Assembly (NCBI GenBank): GCA_026003195.1
Contig: BPGU01000001.1
Span: forward strand, 1 to 64,000
Direction of reading: 5' to 3'
DNA: 64,000 nucleotides
Origin: Armatimonadota bacterium
GTDB taxonomy: Bacteria; Armatimonadota; HRBIN16
Position numbers and translations under genes: made by a program. Below, one piece after another: positions 44,300 to 52,148 of this stretch. The stretch's first letter is position 1. Each line of letters begins with the position of its first letter. Under the pieces are notes generated by a model that searched no databases, was not told the DNA's origin, and saw nothing but the letters and a program-made list of their open reading frames with translations.

Positions 44300-45511
44300 T
44301 TATCCCCGTACGTCATCGGTTTGAGAATGCTGTCTACCAGTCTGACCTCCTGCTTGCTGATTTGCGGGCGAAAGCCGCAGCACCCGCTGGTATACTTCCA
44401 GCATCCTTTCCGCCATCTCGCCAGGCGTTAACCGTTGTGCATTCAGGGCGTTCTGACTCATCCGATGGCGAGTATCGTGGTCTTTCAGCAGGCGGACCAC
44501 TGCCTGTGCGAACGCTTTCGCGTCGTTCGGTACCAGCAAGCCGTCCACGCCGTCGCGCACCGATTCGGGTGCACCTCCCGCGTTCACCACCACACAAGGC
44601 AAGCCGTGCGCCTGCGCTTCCCATAGCACCAGTCCCTGTGTCTCAGTGACCGACGGGAACACGAACAGGTCCGCTGCGGCGTACACCGCGCTGATAGACT
44701 CGTGTGCAACCCTGCCCTGCAGGCGTACCACCGTAGACAACCCCATGCGTTGAGCCTGTTTGTGGAGAGCCTCTTGCGCGTTGCCGCTGCCCACCAGCCA
44801 CAGCAGCACGTTCGGTACGTCGCGCTGTACCAGCGGGAGCATCTCCAGAAGCAAGCTCAGATTCTTCTCACGAGCCATCCTGCCCACATATACCAGTATC
44901 GGACGTTCTGGAGGCAAACCGTAGCGTGCCCGTGCCTCATCCCGTTGCACTGTGAGCGGATGAAACTCTACGCCTGTCGGTATCACCTCCACCATGCGAG
45001 ATGGAACCCCATGTTGCTGCAGATATCGGCAGGCGAAATGGGAAGGGACCACCGTCGCCTGTGCACCTCGGTAGAACCGTCGGAGATGCCACCAGAGCAA
45101 TGTTCGCAGCATGCCCTGGGGCAGGACAGGGGCGTAATGCAGGTAGCAGTCATACAGCGTATGATAATGTGCCACTACGGGTATCCCATGCCGCCTGCCC
45201 ATGCGCAAGCCAATAACCCCCAGCAAGAACGGAATCTGCACATGAATGACATCCACATGGTTCTCCCGGAAAAAGCGATGCAGGGCAGGCAAAGGGCGGG
45301 GCTGGGGCAGGGGGTAGTCTGGAGCGAAGAGCCAGGTAAACGAGGGAAACCGAATCACATCTTCTTCCTGAGCAGGAGCCTGAGGGTGGCGCACGGTAAT
45401 CACCGTCACACGGTGCCCTCTCTGCAGCAGCTCGCGACGCAGGGTGCCGACGGACACTGCTACCCCGTTGGTCACAGGCGGATACGATTCAGAAAAGATA
45501 GCAATATGCAC
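44300..45511 (-). CDS. GT4 glycosyltransferase (glycolipid synthase-like)
   Basis: 403 residues, GT-B fold. N-terminal Rossmann domain MHIAIFSESYPPVTNGVAVS with VHVQ-like IHVQIPFLLGVIGLRMGRRH and HYHTLYDCYLHYAP; C-terminal domain ILVYVGRMAREKNLSLLLEM, VGSGNAQEAL, and the EX7E motif in SVTETQGLVLWEAQAHGLP. The pattern is like the MgtA/PimB/diacylglycerol glucosyltransferase branch. Seven bases separate it from the HTH gene upstream. It may supply glycolipids or the polysaccharide exported by the ABC system. Confidence 0.93.
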   Translation of the reverse strand: MHIAIFSESYPPVTNGVAVSVGTLRRELLQRGHRVTVITVRHPQAPAQEEDVIRFPSFTWLFAPDYPLPQPRPLPALHRFFRENHVDVIHVQIPFLLGVIGLRMGRRHGIPVVAHYHTLYDCYLHYAPVLPQGMLRTLLWWHLRRFYRGAQATVVPSHFACRYLQQHGVPSRMVEVIPTGVEFHPLTVQRDEARARYGLPPERPILVYVGRMAREKNLSLLLEMLPLVQRDVPNVLLWLVGSGNAQEALHKQAQRMGLSTVVRLQGRVAHESISAVYAAADLFVFPSVTETQGLVLWEAQAHGLPCVVVNAGGAPESVRDGVDGLLVPNDAKAFAQAVVRLLKDHDTRHRMSQNALNAQRLTPGEMAERMLEVYQRVLRLSPANQQAGGQTGRQHSQTDDVRG

Positions 45512-45517
45512 CGCGCT

Positions 45518-46429
45518 TTACCGCTTTCGTCGTCGGGCTTCCTGCGCTTGCTGACGCGCCTCCAGAAAGGCGATCACGTCGGACAAACGGAACCGCCTCT
45601 GGTTGCCCGGTGTCCGGTAGTGGTTCAGCAACCCACGCTCGGTGTATCGCCGTACCGTCGTAGGGCACACTCCCAGCAGGCGGGCGGTATCTTCCAGCGT
45701 CAGCGATGGGTTGAGCAGGCGTTCCACCAGCTCCTGTCGGCTCTCCTTGAATCGCCGGTCATAGTACTTCTGTGTCACCTCGTCATCACCCAGCTCCACC
45801 AGCAGACGCACGTGCTTCGGCACGCGCTTCCAGAGTTCCTCGATCGATTGGGGTGGCGGAACCGGGCGCACGCTGCGGGTGTACGGAGCGCGTTTCACTG
45901 GCTTCGCACTGCGCGGACGCTCCTCCTGCGGGACGGCGGCTTCGGGCTGCACCTCTTCGGCAGGTGGTTCGGCAATCTCTGCAACAGCTGTCTCCGCGAC
46001 CGCCTCTTTCTGTTCCTGCACCGTTGGAGCGGCAGATGGCGCAGCGGGCTGTTTTGTCTCCAGCTTCTCTGCCTCAGATTCCGCCGGTGGAGATGCCTCT
46101 TCGGCGGTCGCGACCTCGGTGACGGGAGCAGATGTTTCGGTCGCAGGGCGACGGAGGGTGAAAATATAGTCCGCAGGATCGGGGACCGATACCTCTGTCA
46201 CCTGCACCTGCTCCAGCATGGGAGGCGTGGCAGAGGGACGTTCCTGAGGAGTTTGCTCACGCTGAGGCTCCCGAACAGGAGGTGTTGCCACTCGGCTGGC
46301 TACCGGCTCTGGCTGTGCAGGTTCCTGTCTGGGTGGCGCAGGTTCCGGTGATGGCTTGGATTCCTTCTGCTCTTTCTCGTCCACATACTGCTGTTCCAGA
46401 TATTTGAACCAGTCCTCTAACGTTCTCAC
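45518..46429 (-). CDS. Protein with long Pro/Glu/Ala-rich region and C-terminal MerR/excisionase-type HTH
   Basis: 303 residues. A short N-terminal segment (MRTLEDWFKYLEQQYVDEKE) is followed by about 180 low-complexity residues (PEPAPPRQEPAQPEP, EEASPPAESEAEKLE), then SIEELWKRVPKHVRLLVELG and a C-terminal winged HTH (LEDTARLLGVCPTTVRRYTE, RGLLNHYRTPGNQRRFRLSD). The DNA-binding part is thus at the end of a long flexible arm, the reverse of typical MerR regulators. It lies between queA and the GT4 gene, same strand. Target unknown. Confidence 0.85.
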   Translation of the reverse strand: MRTLEDWFKYLEQQYVDEKEQKESKPSPEPAPPRQEPAQPEPVASRVATPPVREPQREQTPQERPSATPPMLEQVQVTEVSVPDPADYIFTLRRPATETSAPVTEVATAEEASPPAESEAEKLETKQPAAPSAAPTVQEQKEAVAETAVAEIAEPPAEEVQPEAAVPQEERPRSAKPVKRAPYTRSVRPVPPPQSIEELWKRVPKHVRLLVELGDDEVTQKYYDRRFKESRQELVERLLNPSLTLEDTARLLGVCPTTVRRYTERGLLNHYRTPGNQRRFRLSDVIAFLEARQQAQEARRRKR

Positions 46430-46441
46430 GGTGCAGTCCCC

Positions 46442-47477
46442 CTAGAGTATCAACATGGCGTCTCCAAAGCTCAGGAAGCGGTACCCCCATCGCAATCGCT
46501 TCGCGATAGGCTTCGAAAACCCTCTCCTTGCCCGCGAAAGCGCAGGTCAGCAAGAGCGGGGTGGAGGCAGGCTGGTGAAAGTTCGTCACTAGCGCTTCCA
46601 CAATCTGGAACCGGAACCCCGGCATAATGAATAGTTCGGTGCTGCCAGAACGTGCCTGTAGCTGTCGTGGAGCGACTGCTGCGCTCTCCAGCGCACGCAC
46701 GCAGGTTGTGCCCACTGCCACGATACGCCCGGGCGTGCTGTTGATGGCTTCAGCAGCTTCTTCGGAGATGGTGTACCACTCCGGGTGCAGACGTCCCTGA
46801 GCCAGCTGCTCCGGTTCCGGATGGCGGAAGGTGGCAATGCCTACATGCAGGGTGATATACACGATACGCACGCCCATTTCACGAATGCGCTGGAGCAGTT
46901 CTGGGGTGAAGTGCAATCCGGCGGTGGGTGCTGCTGCAGAGCCGTTGACCGCTGCGTACACCGTTTGATACCGCTCCTCGTTTTGCAGCTTACGCCGGAT
47001 ATATGGCGGCAAAGGTATTTCGCCCAGAGGTTGATGGTGCACCGCCTGCGGGTCTTCGAAGCGTAACAAGCGCATCCCCTGCGGCAGGCAGGCTATCACC
47101 TCTGCCTTCAAATGCCCCTCCAGAATCACCTGACTACCCACCAGCAACCGTCTGCCTGGACGTACGAGAGCCTCCCACACACCTGATTGCACTTCGCGCA
47201 GCAGCAACGCCTCTACTTGAGCACCGGTCGTTTTGAAACCGCGCAGGCGACGTGCGCTCACGCGGGTGTTGTTCAGCACCAGTGTGTCGCCTGCCCGAAG
47301 GTAATCCACAACGTCGCGGAAGATACGATGCTCGCGGTTGCCAGTATCGCGGTGGAGCACCAGAAGGCGCGAGCTGTCGCGCGGTTCCACAGGCTGTTGC
47401 GCGATACGCTCTTCCGGCAGGTCGTAGTGATACTCTTGCAGCAATCGTGTCGCCTCTTCTATCGTCTGGTCAGCCAT
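46442..47477 (-). CDS. queA: tRNA preQ1(34) S-adenosylmethionine ribosyltransferase-isomerase, 3' frameshift
   Basis: Converts preQ1-tRNA to epoxyqueuosine-tRNA. Start ATG 47477. QueA motifs: YHYDLPEERIAQQPVEPRDS, LVLNNTRVSARRL, GEIPLPPYIRR, QTVYAAVNGSAAAPTAGLHF, HVGIATFRHPE, RIVAVGTTCVRALES, TNFHQPASTPLLLTCAF. At 46484-46488 a five-G run (minus strand) breaks the frame. With four G the end would be the canonical MGYRFLSFGDAMLIL and TAG at 46442. As written the frame runs on to 46257 into the next gene with unrelated residues. This is either a sequencing indel or a real lesion. Confidence 0.85.
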
Positions 47478-47695
47478 CCGATCACCCACAGAATGACTGT
47501 CAGCAGGATGCTAAGGGCGATGCTGGTTCCCAAAAAGATGCCCACCGTGAAGTTACCCTTCCGCCACACGAGGTCTCCGGGCAGTAGACCGCCGCCGCGA
47601 GCACCGGCGAATCGCTCCACTGCCCACATCAGTGCGCCGAACAGGATAAGCATCACGCCGAGCACAATCAATGTCTTACCGAATGAGCCCAGCAT
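47459..47695 (-). CDS. DUF2905 small membrane protein
   Basis: 78 residues with two membrane helices (TLIVLGVMLILFGALMWAV and FLGTSIALSILLTVILWVIG) around a glycine-rich loop GGGLLPGDLVWRKGNF, the hallmark of DUF2905. Function unknown; the family often sits beside ruvB/queA genes, as here. Its stop lies inside queA (19-base overlap), so the two are cotranslated. Confidence 0.9.
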   Translation of the reverse strand: MLGSFGKTLIVLGVMLILFGALMWAVERFAGARGGGLLPGDLVWRKGNFTVGIFLGTSIALSILLTVILWVIGWLTRR

Positions 47696-47783
47696 CTGTC
47701 CTCTTCCTCCGTATGCAAATTGTACAGGTTCGGGCAGGGAATTGTCAACAGAAATTCTCTGCTCTTTCCGGGAGAGATTGTGC

Positions 47784-47808
47784 TATAATCATAATGATAA
47801 TCATTACT
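47784..47808 (+). promoter_or_regulatory. Extended -10 promoter overlapped by a Fur box
   Basis: TGC-TATAAT (TATAAT at 47784-47789) is followed directly by CATAATGATAATCATTACT at 47790-47808. That matches the 19-base Fur consensus at 16 of 19 positions, with a perfect ATGAT-A-ATCAT centre. A bound metalloregulator would cover the transcription start. The ATG at 47825 follows a TAGGAG site. Confidence 0.8.
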
Positions 47809-47824
47809 GATAGGAGCATCTACT

Positions 47825-48973
47825 ATGAGTGCCGACCGACGATTGATTGCATCTATTCAAGAGGTGATTCAGGGTGAGCTGTCCAGTGCGCAGACCTACC
47901 GTCTGCTGGCGAAGCGAGAGAAGGATCCGCGCAGGAAGGAGATACTGGAGCAGCTTGCGCAGGTAGAGGACCGACACGCGGAGGAGTGGAGCCGACGACT
48001 GGTCGAACTGGGAGGTGAACCGCCGCAGGTTCGCAAAGTGAAGCCGCTGTTCGGCTGGCAGGCGTATCTGGCAAGTCCCGAGCTGATACTGCGACGGATG
48101 GAGGAGCACGAGGACGAGGCGGTAGCACGTTACCTTCAGATGCAACACTGGGGCGATGAGCGCATCGCCGAGATCGCGCAACAGGTCATGCAGGATGAAG
48201 AGGAGCATGCACACATCACGCATGCACTGTATTCCGCTTCGAGTACTGAACATCCAGTGGAGCGCATCCTGAAGCGGGAACACTGGCACGTGCGCGGCGG
48301 CTCGTGGATAGGCGATGCCATTTACGGCATCAATGACGGGCTTGGTGCGGTGTTTGGTATCGTGTCGGGTATGGCAGGCTATAGTGCAGGCAGCGAAGCA
48401 GGGCATCAGACGGTGTTGATCGCCGGGCTGGTGGGTACGTTAGCCAGTGCGCTGTCGATGGGGTCGGGGGCGTTTCTGGCGGCGAAGTCCGAGCGCGAGG
48501 TGTATGAGGCGGAGCTGGCGCGCGAACGCAAAGAGCTGCACGAGAACCCGGAAGAAGAGATTGAAGAGATGAGCCTGTTCTACCAGCTCAAGGGCTTTTC
48601 CAGAGAGGAGTCAGAGGCGATGGCGCGCCGTCTGGCGGAGAAGCCCGACCAGATGCTGCGCTTGATGGCACACGAAGAACTGGGGCTGTCCGAAGCCAGC
48701 TTCCCCAATCCCTGGATATCTCTGCTCTCCTCGATGGTGTCCACGGCGATTGGTGGTATCATACCGGTGCTGCCTTTCTTCTTCGCGCGAGGATGGGCAG
48801 CGGTTTTCTGGTCAGCGTTTGTCAGTGTGCTGGCGCACTTCGCGGTGGGCGCAGCCAAGAGCCTGGTGACCACCCGCAAGTGGTGGGTGAGCGGGCTGGA
48901 GATGACCGCTATCGCCTTCGTCGTAGGCGTGTTGACCTATCTGATCGGTGTGCTGTTCAACGTGCACGTCTAA
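47825..48973 (+). CDS. mbfA: MbfA-type ferritin-like/VIT1 (CCC1) fusion, iron exporter or store
   Basis: 382 residues. The N-terminal erythrin/ferritin-like four-helix domain (1-150) has di-iron ligands in SAQTYRLLAKREKDPRRKE, EDRHAEEW, MEEHEDEAVARY and QDEEEHAHI. The C-terminal VIT1/CCC1 transporter (about 155-382, five helices) has GSWIGDAIYGINDGLGAVFG, SMGSGAFLAAKSEREVYEAE and HEELGL. MbfA proteins of alpha-proteobacteria export iron and protect against peroxide, under Irr/Fur control. The Fur-like box upstream fits derepression or activation by iron. A terminator hairpin follows. Confidence 0.93.
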   Translation: MSADRRLIASIQEVIQGELSSAQTYRLLAKREKDPRRKEILEQLAQVEDRHAEEWSRRLVELGGEPPQVRKVKPLFGWQAYLASPELILRRMEEHEDEAVARYLQMQHWGDERIAEIAQQVMQDEEEHAHITHALYSASSTEHPVERILKREHWHVRGGSWIGDAIYGINDGLGAVFGIVSGMAGYSAGSEAGHQTVLIAGLVGTLASALSMGSGAFLAAKSEREVYEAELARERKELHENPEEEIEEMSLFYQLKGFSREESEAMARRLAEKPDQMLRLMAHEELGLSEASFPNPWISLLSSMVSTAIGGIIPVLPFFFARGWAAVFWSAFVSVLAHFAVGAAKSLVTTRKWWVSGLEMTAIAFVVGVLTYLIGVLFNVHV

Positions 48974-48983
48974 GAAGGAAAAA

Positions 48984-49007
48984 CCGCCGGATGAAAACAT
49001 CCGGCGG
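48984..49007 (+). terminator. Hairpin terminator after mbfA
   Basis: Perfect ten-base stem CCGCCGGATG/CATCCGGCGG with loop AAAA, 10 bases after the stop, followed by a short T-rich stretch. Confidence 0.75.
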
Positions 49008-49027
49008 CATTTCCTATGCACCGTTAG

Positions 49028-49173
49028 GCGAAAGGGTGATGTTTCACCCTTTCGCAGCCCGACGCGAAGCGCGTCCAGGCGCACCGGCGCGAAGATATCT
49101 CTCGCGCCCTGCCGGCACTGCTTGCTGGGATGGCTACCAGCAGTGTGCCTGACCCCACCCCGTCATACGGGGT
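49028..49173. repeat. Cluster of consecutive perfect hairpins between convergent genes
   Basis: Stems: GCGAAAGGGTGA/TCACCCTTTCGC (49028-49055, loop TGTT), GACGCG/CGCGTC (49061-49075), GGCGCGA/TCGCGCC (49086-49108, loop containing palindrome AGATATCT), a GCTGG/CCAGC hairpin inside about 49116-49150, and ACCCCG/CGGGGT (49157-49173). The 49008-49253 gap holds no gene. It could be a terminator array, a structured RNA, or a palindromic repeat element. Confidence 0.7.
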
Positions 49174-49253
49174 TCTATTCCGTATATATAGCAAGAATCG
49201 TGCCACAGAAGGGGTTTTCGCGGATTTGTCGCGAAAAATTTGCTGTTTTTTTG

Positions 49254-51893
49254 CTACTGCCCCACCATTTGCTCTATCAGGTGGGGTAACTGCTGCAGCG
49301 CCTGCGGGATTTTGGTGGCATCTCGTCCGCCAGCCTGGGCGAACTCGGGGCGCCCGCCGCCACCTCCTCCACTCATCTTCGCCAGCTCGCGCACCAGATT
49401 GCCTGCGTGTACACCCTTCGCCACTGCCGATGGTTTCGCCTTCGCCACGAACAGTGCCTTGCCGTCGGTTGCCGCAGCGAGTACCACCAGGTCTACGGAC
49501 GCCTTCTGAGCCGCCTGGTCCGCGAGCGCAGCCAGCGTTTGAGCATCCACACCGTCGGCGCGTCCGGTAACTACCTGCAAGCCCGCCATCTCGGTGGGTT
49601 CAAACTGCATCGAGCGTGCCGCCGCACCCGTGCGCAACTGCTGTATCTGCTTCTCCAGCTCCTGACGCTGTGCTTGCAATCGGTCAATCGCGGAGGGGAT
49701 TTCGGTAACGGCACACTTCAGACGCGCTGCTGCCTCTTCCAGTATCTGTTGCTGCTGGCGCATATACTGGTATACTCCCCAGCCCGTGACTGCCTCGATA
49801 CGGCGCACGCCCGCAGCCACGCTTCCCTCCGAGACTATCTTGAACAGCCCGATTTGGGAAGTGCGTTCCAGATGGGTTCCCCCGCACAGCTCCAGGCTCA
49901 CGCCGGGCACCTCGATCATGCGCACCGTGTCGCCGTATTTTTCGCCAAACAACGCCATCGCGCCGCGTGCTCGCGCTTCCTCTAACGGCACATCCCAGTG
50001 CGCCGCTACCGGCTTGTCTTCCAGGATACGCTCATTGACCAGACGCTCTACCTCGACGATTTCCTCTTCGGTCATCGCGCTGGTGTGGGTGAAGTCAAAA
50101 CGCAGCCGGTCGGGAGCCACCAGTGAACCTGCCTGATGCACATGCGAGCCCAGTACCTGACGCAACGCCGCATGTAGCAGATGCGTGGCAGTGTGGTTGC
50201 GCATGATGTGCCAGCGACGCTGCGAGTCGATTCGAGCGGTAACGACGGAGTCCACCTCCGCCCGTCCGCGCACCACGACACCGAGATGCAGGTACAGGTC
50301 GCCTACCTTCTGCGTGTCTTTCACCTCAAACTGGAAGTTCTCGCCCTGTATCCAGCCAGTATCGCCCACCTGTCCACCAGCCTCGGCGTAGAAGGGGGTC
50401 TGGTCCAGCACCAGTTCCGCCTCCTCGCCCTCGCTGGCGAAAGTGGCGAGTTCGCCCTGTCGGATAATAGCCAGCACCTTCGCTTCCGCTTCATGCTGCC
50501 AGTAGCCGAGGAACTGCGTGGGCGGAAGGGTTTTCTGCAACTCGGTGGCGGCGTCGCCCGCGATAGCAAACAGCTGCGTAGCGATCCCGCTGGCTTCTCG
50601 GGCGCGCTGCCGTTGCTCCTCCATCGCCTGACGGAAGCCCTGCACGTCTACCTCGATGCCCGACTCGGCGGCGACCTCCTGGGTGATCTCCAGCGGGAAG
50701 CCGTAGGTGTCGTAGAGCATGAACGCCTGTTCGCCCGACAGCACCTTGCTCTGCTGCACTTCGGGCGATTCGAGCATCTCCGCCAACCGTTGGGTGCCAA
50801 CCTGAATCGTCTGGCGAAAGCGCTCTTCCTCACTGCGGATGGTGCGCAATACGTAGTCGCGTCGCTCGCGCACTTCGGGATACACATCACCGAGTGTGTC
50901 GATGACCGCCGTCGCCACGTCCGCGAGGAAGGGACGGTCAAAGCCCAGCACGTTCTGCCCGCGCAGCATCGCACGTCGCAGGATGCGCCGTATCACATAG
51001 CCACGCCCTTCGTTAGAAGGGAGCACTCCATCGGCGATGGACATCGTGGTGGCGCGGATATGGTCGGCGATCAGGCGAAAAGCCACATCCTCGGCGGCGT
51101 CACCGCCACCGTATGCACGCCCGCTCAGCTCGGCGATGCGGGCAATAATAGGTTGAAACACATCGGTGTCGAACACGCTCGCTTTGCCTGCGAGGATGGC
51201 GGCGGTGCGCTCTAAGCCCATGCCCGTGTCGATATTCTTGCGGGGCAGGGGGGTGAGTTTGCCCCCGTCGTGCCGTTCGTACTGCATGAACACCAGATTC
51301 CAGATTTCCAGCCAGCGCACGTCGTCCCATACGCCGTCGGGGGTAGGAGGCAGGTCGGGGCGGGTATCATAAAAGATTTCCGAACAGGGACCGCACGGGC
51401 CGTTAGGACCTTCCGAGATGGCGTTGGCGGGCCAGTAGTTGCTCTTTTCGCCAAAGCGGAAGATTTTGCGGTCGGGTACTCCTACCTCGCGGTGCCATAC
51501 CTCGTACGCTTCGTCGTCGTCCAGATAGATGGTGATGCGCAGGCGGTCGGGCGAGATGTGCAACCATTCGGTGAGGAACTCCCACGCCCACAGGATGGCT
51601 TCGCGCTTGAAGTAGTCGCCGAAGCTGAAGTTGCCTAACATCTCGAAGAAGGTGAGATGCGAATGGTCGCCCACCGATTCGATGTCGGTGGTGCGCAGGC
51701 ACTTCTGTACGGTGGTCACGCGCGTGTGGGGCGGGGTAGCCAGACCGAGGAAGTAGGGCTTGAACTGCACCATGCCCGCACTGGTGAACAACAGCGACGG
51801 GTCGTTGGGCACCAGGCTATCCGAGGGCAGTCGCTTGTGTCCCTTGCTCTCAAAGAACTGCAGGTATTTCTCGCGTAACTCCTGGGCTAACAT
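49254..51893 (-). CDS. alaS: Alanyl-tRNA synthetase
   Basis: 879 residues from ATG 51893; the in-frame extension upstream to 52676 is not family sequence. Class II core: FFESKGHKRLPSDSLVP, TSAGMVQFKPYFLG, HLTFFEMLGNFSFGDYFK, WNLVFMQYERHDGG, TGMGLERTAAIL. Editing domain zinc motif NHTATHLLHAALRQVLGSHV and CGGTHLERTSQIG, then the DHHA1 C-Ala domain ending KMSGGGGGGRPEFAQAGG. Full length and intact. No T-box leader is evident upstream. Confidence 0.98.
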   Translation of the reverse strand: MLAQELREKYLQFFESKGHKRLPSDSLVPNDPSLLFTSAGMVQFKPYFLGLATPPHTRVTTVQKCLRTTDIESVGDHSHLTFFEMLGNFSFGDYFKREAILWAWEFLTEWLHISPDRLRITIYLDDDEAYEVWHREVGVPDRKIFRFGEKSNYWPANAISEGPNGPCGPCSEIFYDTRPDLPPTPDGVWDDVRWLEIWNLVFMQYERHDGGKLTPLPRKNIDTGMGLERTAAILAGKASVFDTDVFQPIIARIAELSGRAYGGGDAAEDVAFRLIADHIRATTMSIADGVLPSNEGRGYVIRRILRRAMLRGQNVLGFDRPFLADVATAVIDTLGDVYPEVRERRDYVLRTIRSEEERFRQTIQVGTQRLAEMLESPEVQQSKVLSGEQAFMLYDTYGFPLEITQEVAAESGIEVDVQGFRQAMEEQRQRAREASGIATQLFAIAGDAATELQKTLPPTQFLGYWQHEAEAKVLAIIRQGELATFASEGEEAELVLDQTPFYAEAGGQVGDTGWIQGENFQFEVKDTQKVGDLYLHLGVVVRGRAEVDSVVTARIDSQRRWHIMRNHTATHLLHAALRQVLGSHVHQAGSLVAPDRLRFDFTHTSAMTEEEIVEVERLVNERILEDKPVAAHWDVPLEEARARGAMALFGEKYGDTVRMIEVPGVSLELCGGTHLERTSQIGLFKIVSEGSVAAGVRRIEAVTGWGVYQYMRQQQQILEEAAARLKCAVTEIPSAIDRLQAQRQELEKQIQQLRTGAAARSMQFEPTEMAGLQVVTGRADGVDAQTLAALADQAAQKASVDLVVLAAATDGKALFVAKAKPSAVAKGVHAGNLVRELAKMSGGGGGGRPEFAQAGGRDATKIPQALQQLPHLIEQMVGQ

Positions 51894-51936
51894 GGCTTCT
51901 CTCTTTCGATGTTCTCTCTTGGCTGCAAAAGGCGTT

Positions 51937-51975
51937 TCACCGCAGAGACCGCGATAGCGCAAAGGAGAGATAGGA
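51937..51975. repeat. CACCGCAGAGACC-type dispersed repeat in the alaS upstream gap
   Basis: Within the 255-base gap 51894-52148 the stretch TTCACCGCAGAGACCGCGAT resembles the CAGAGAGCACAGAG tract before prmC. Apart from this I see only weak promoter-like AT sequence near 52040-52050. Confidence 0.35.
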
Positions 51976-52148
51976 ATCTCCGCACCCACTACGTGCTCGG
52001 CGGTCGTTTCTGCGGCGCGTTCACCAACCGAATCCGATTTAAGATGATAACACATCCTCTGCCACCGAAGCAAGCAAAAGGGAGACAGGTAAACGGTTCG
52101 TCCCTGCCGAAGTAATATCACAAAGTATTCCATCTCAGGAGTTCTTCT

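Noticed and set aside
44702-46351. Plus-strand frame of 549 codons
   Set aside because: Opposite the GT4 and HTH genes; low-complexity His/Arg/Leu composition and no domain.
51894-52148. T-box or other riboswitch in the alaS leader
   Set aside because: No T-box core (AGGGUGG...) on the minus strand, only a degenerate dispersed repeat.
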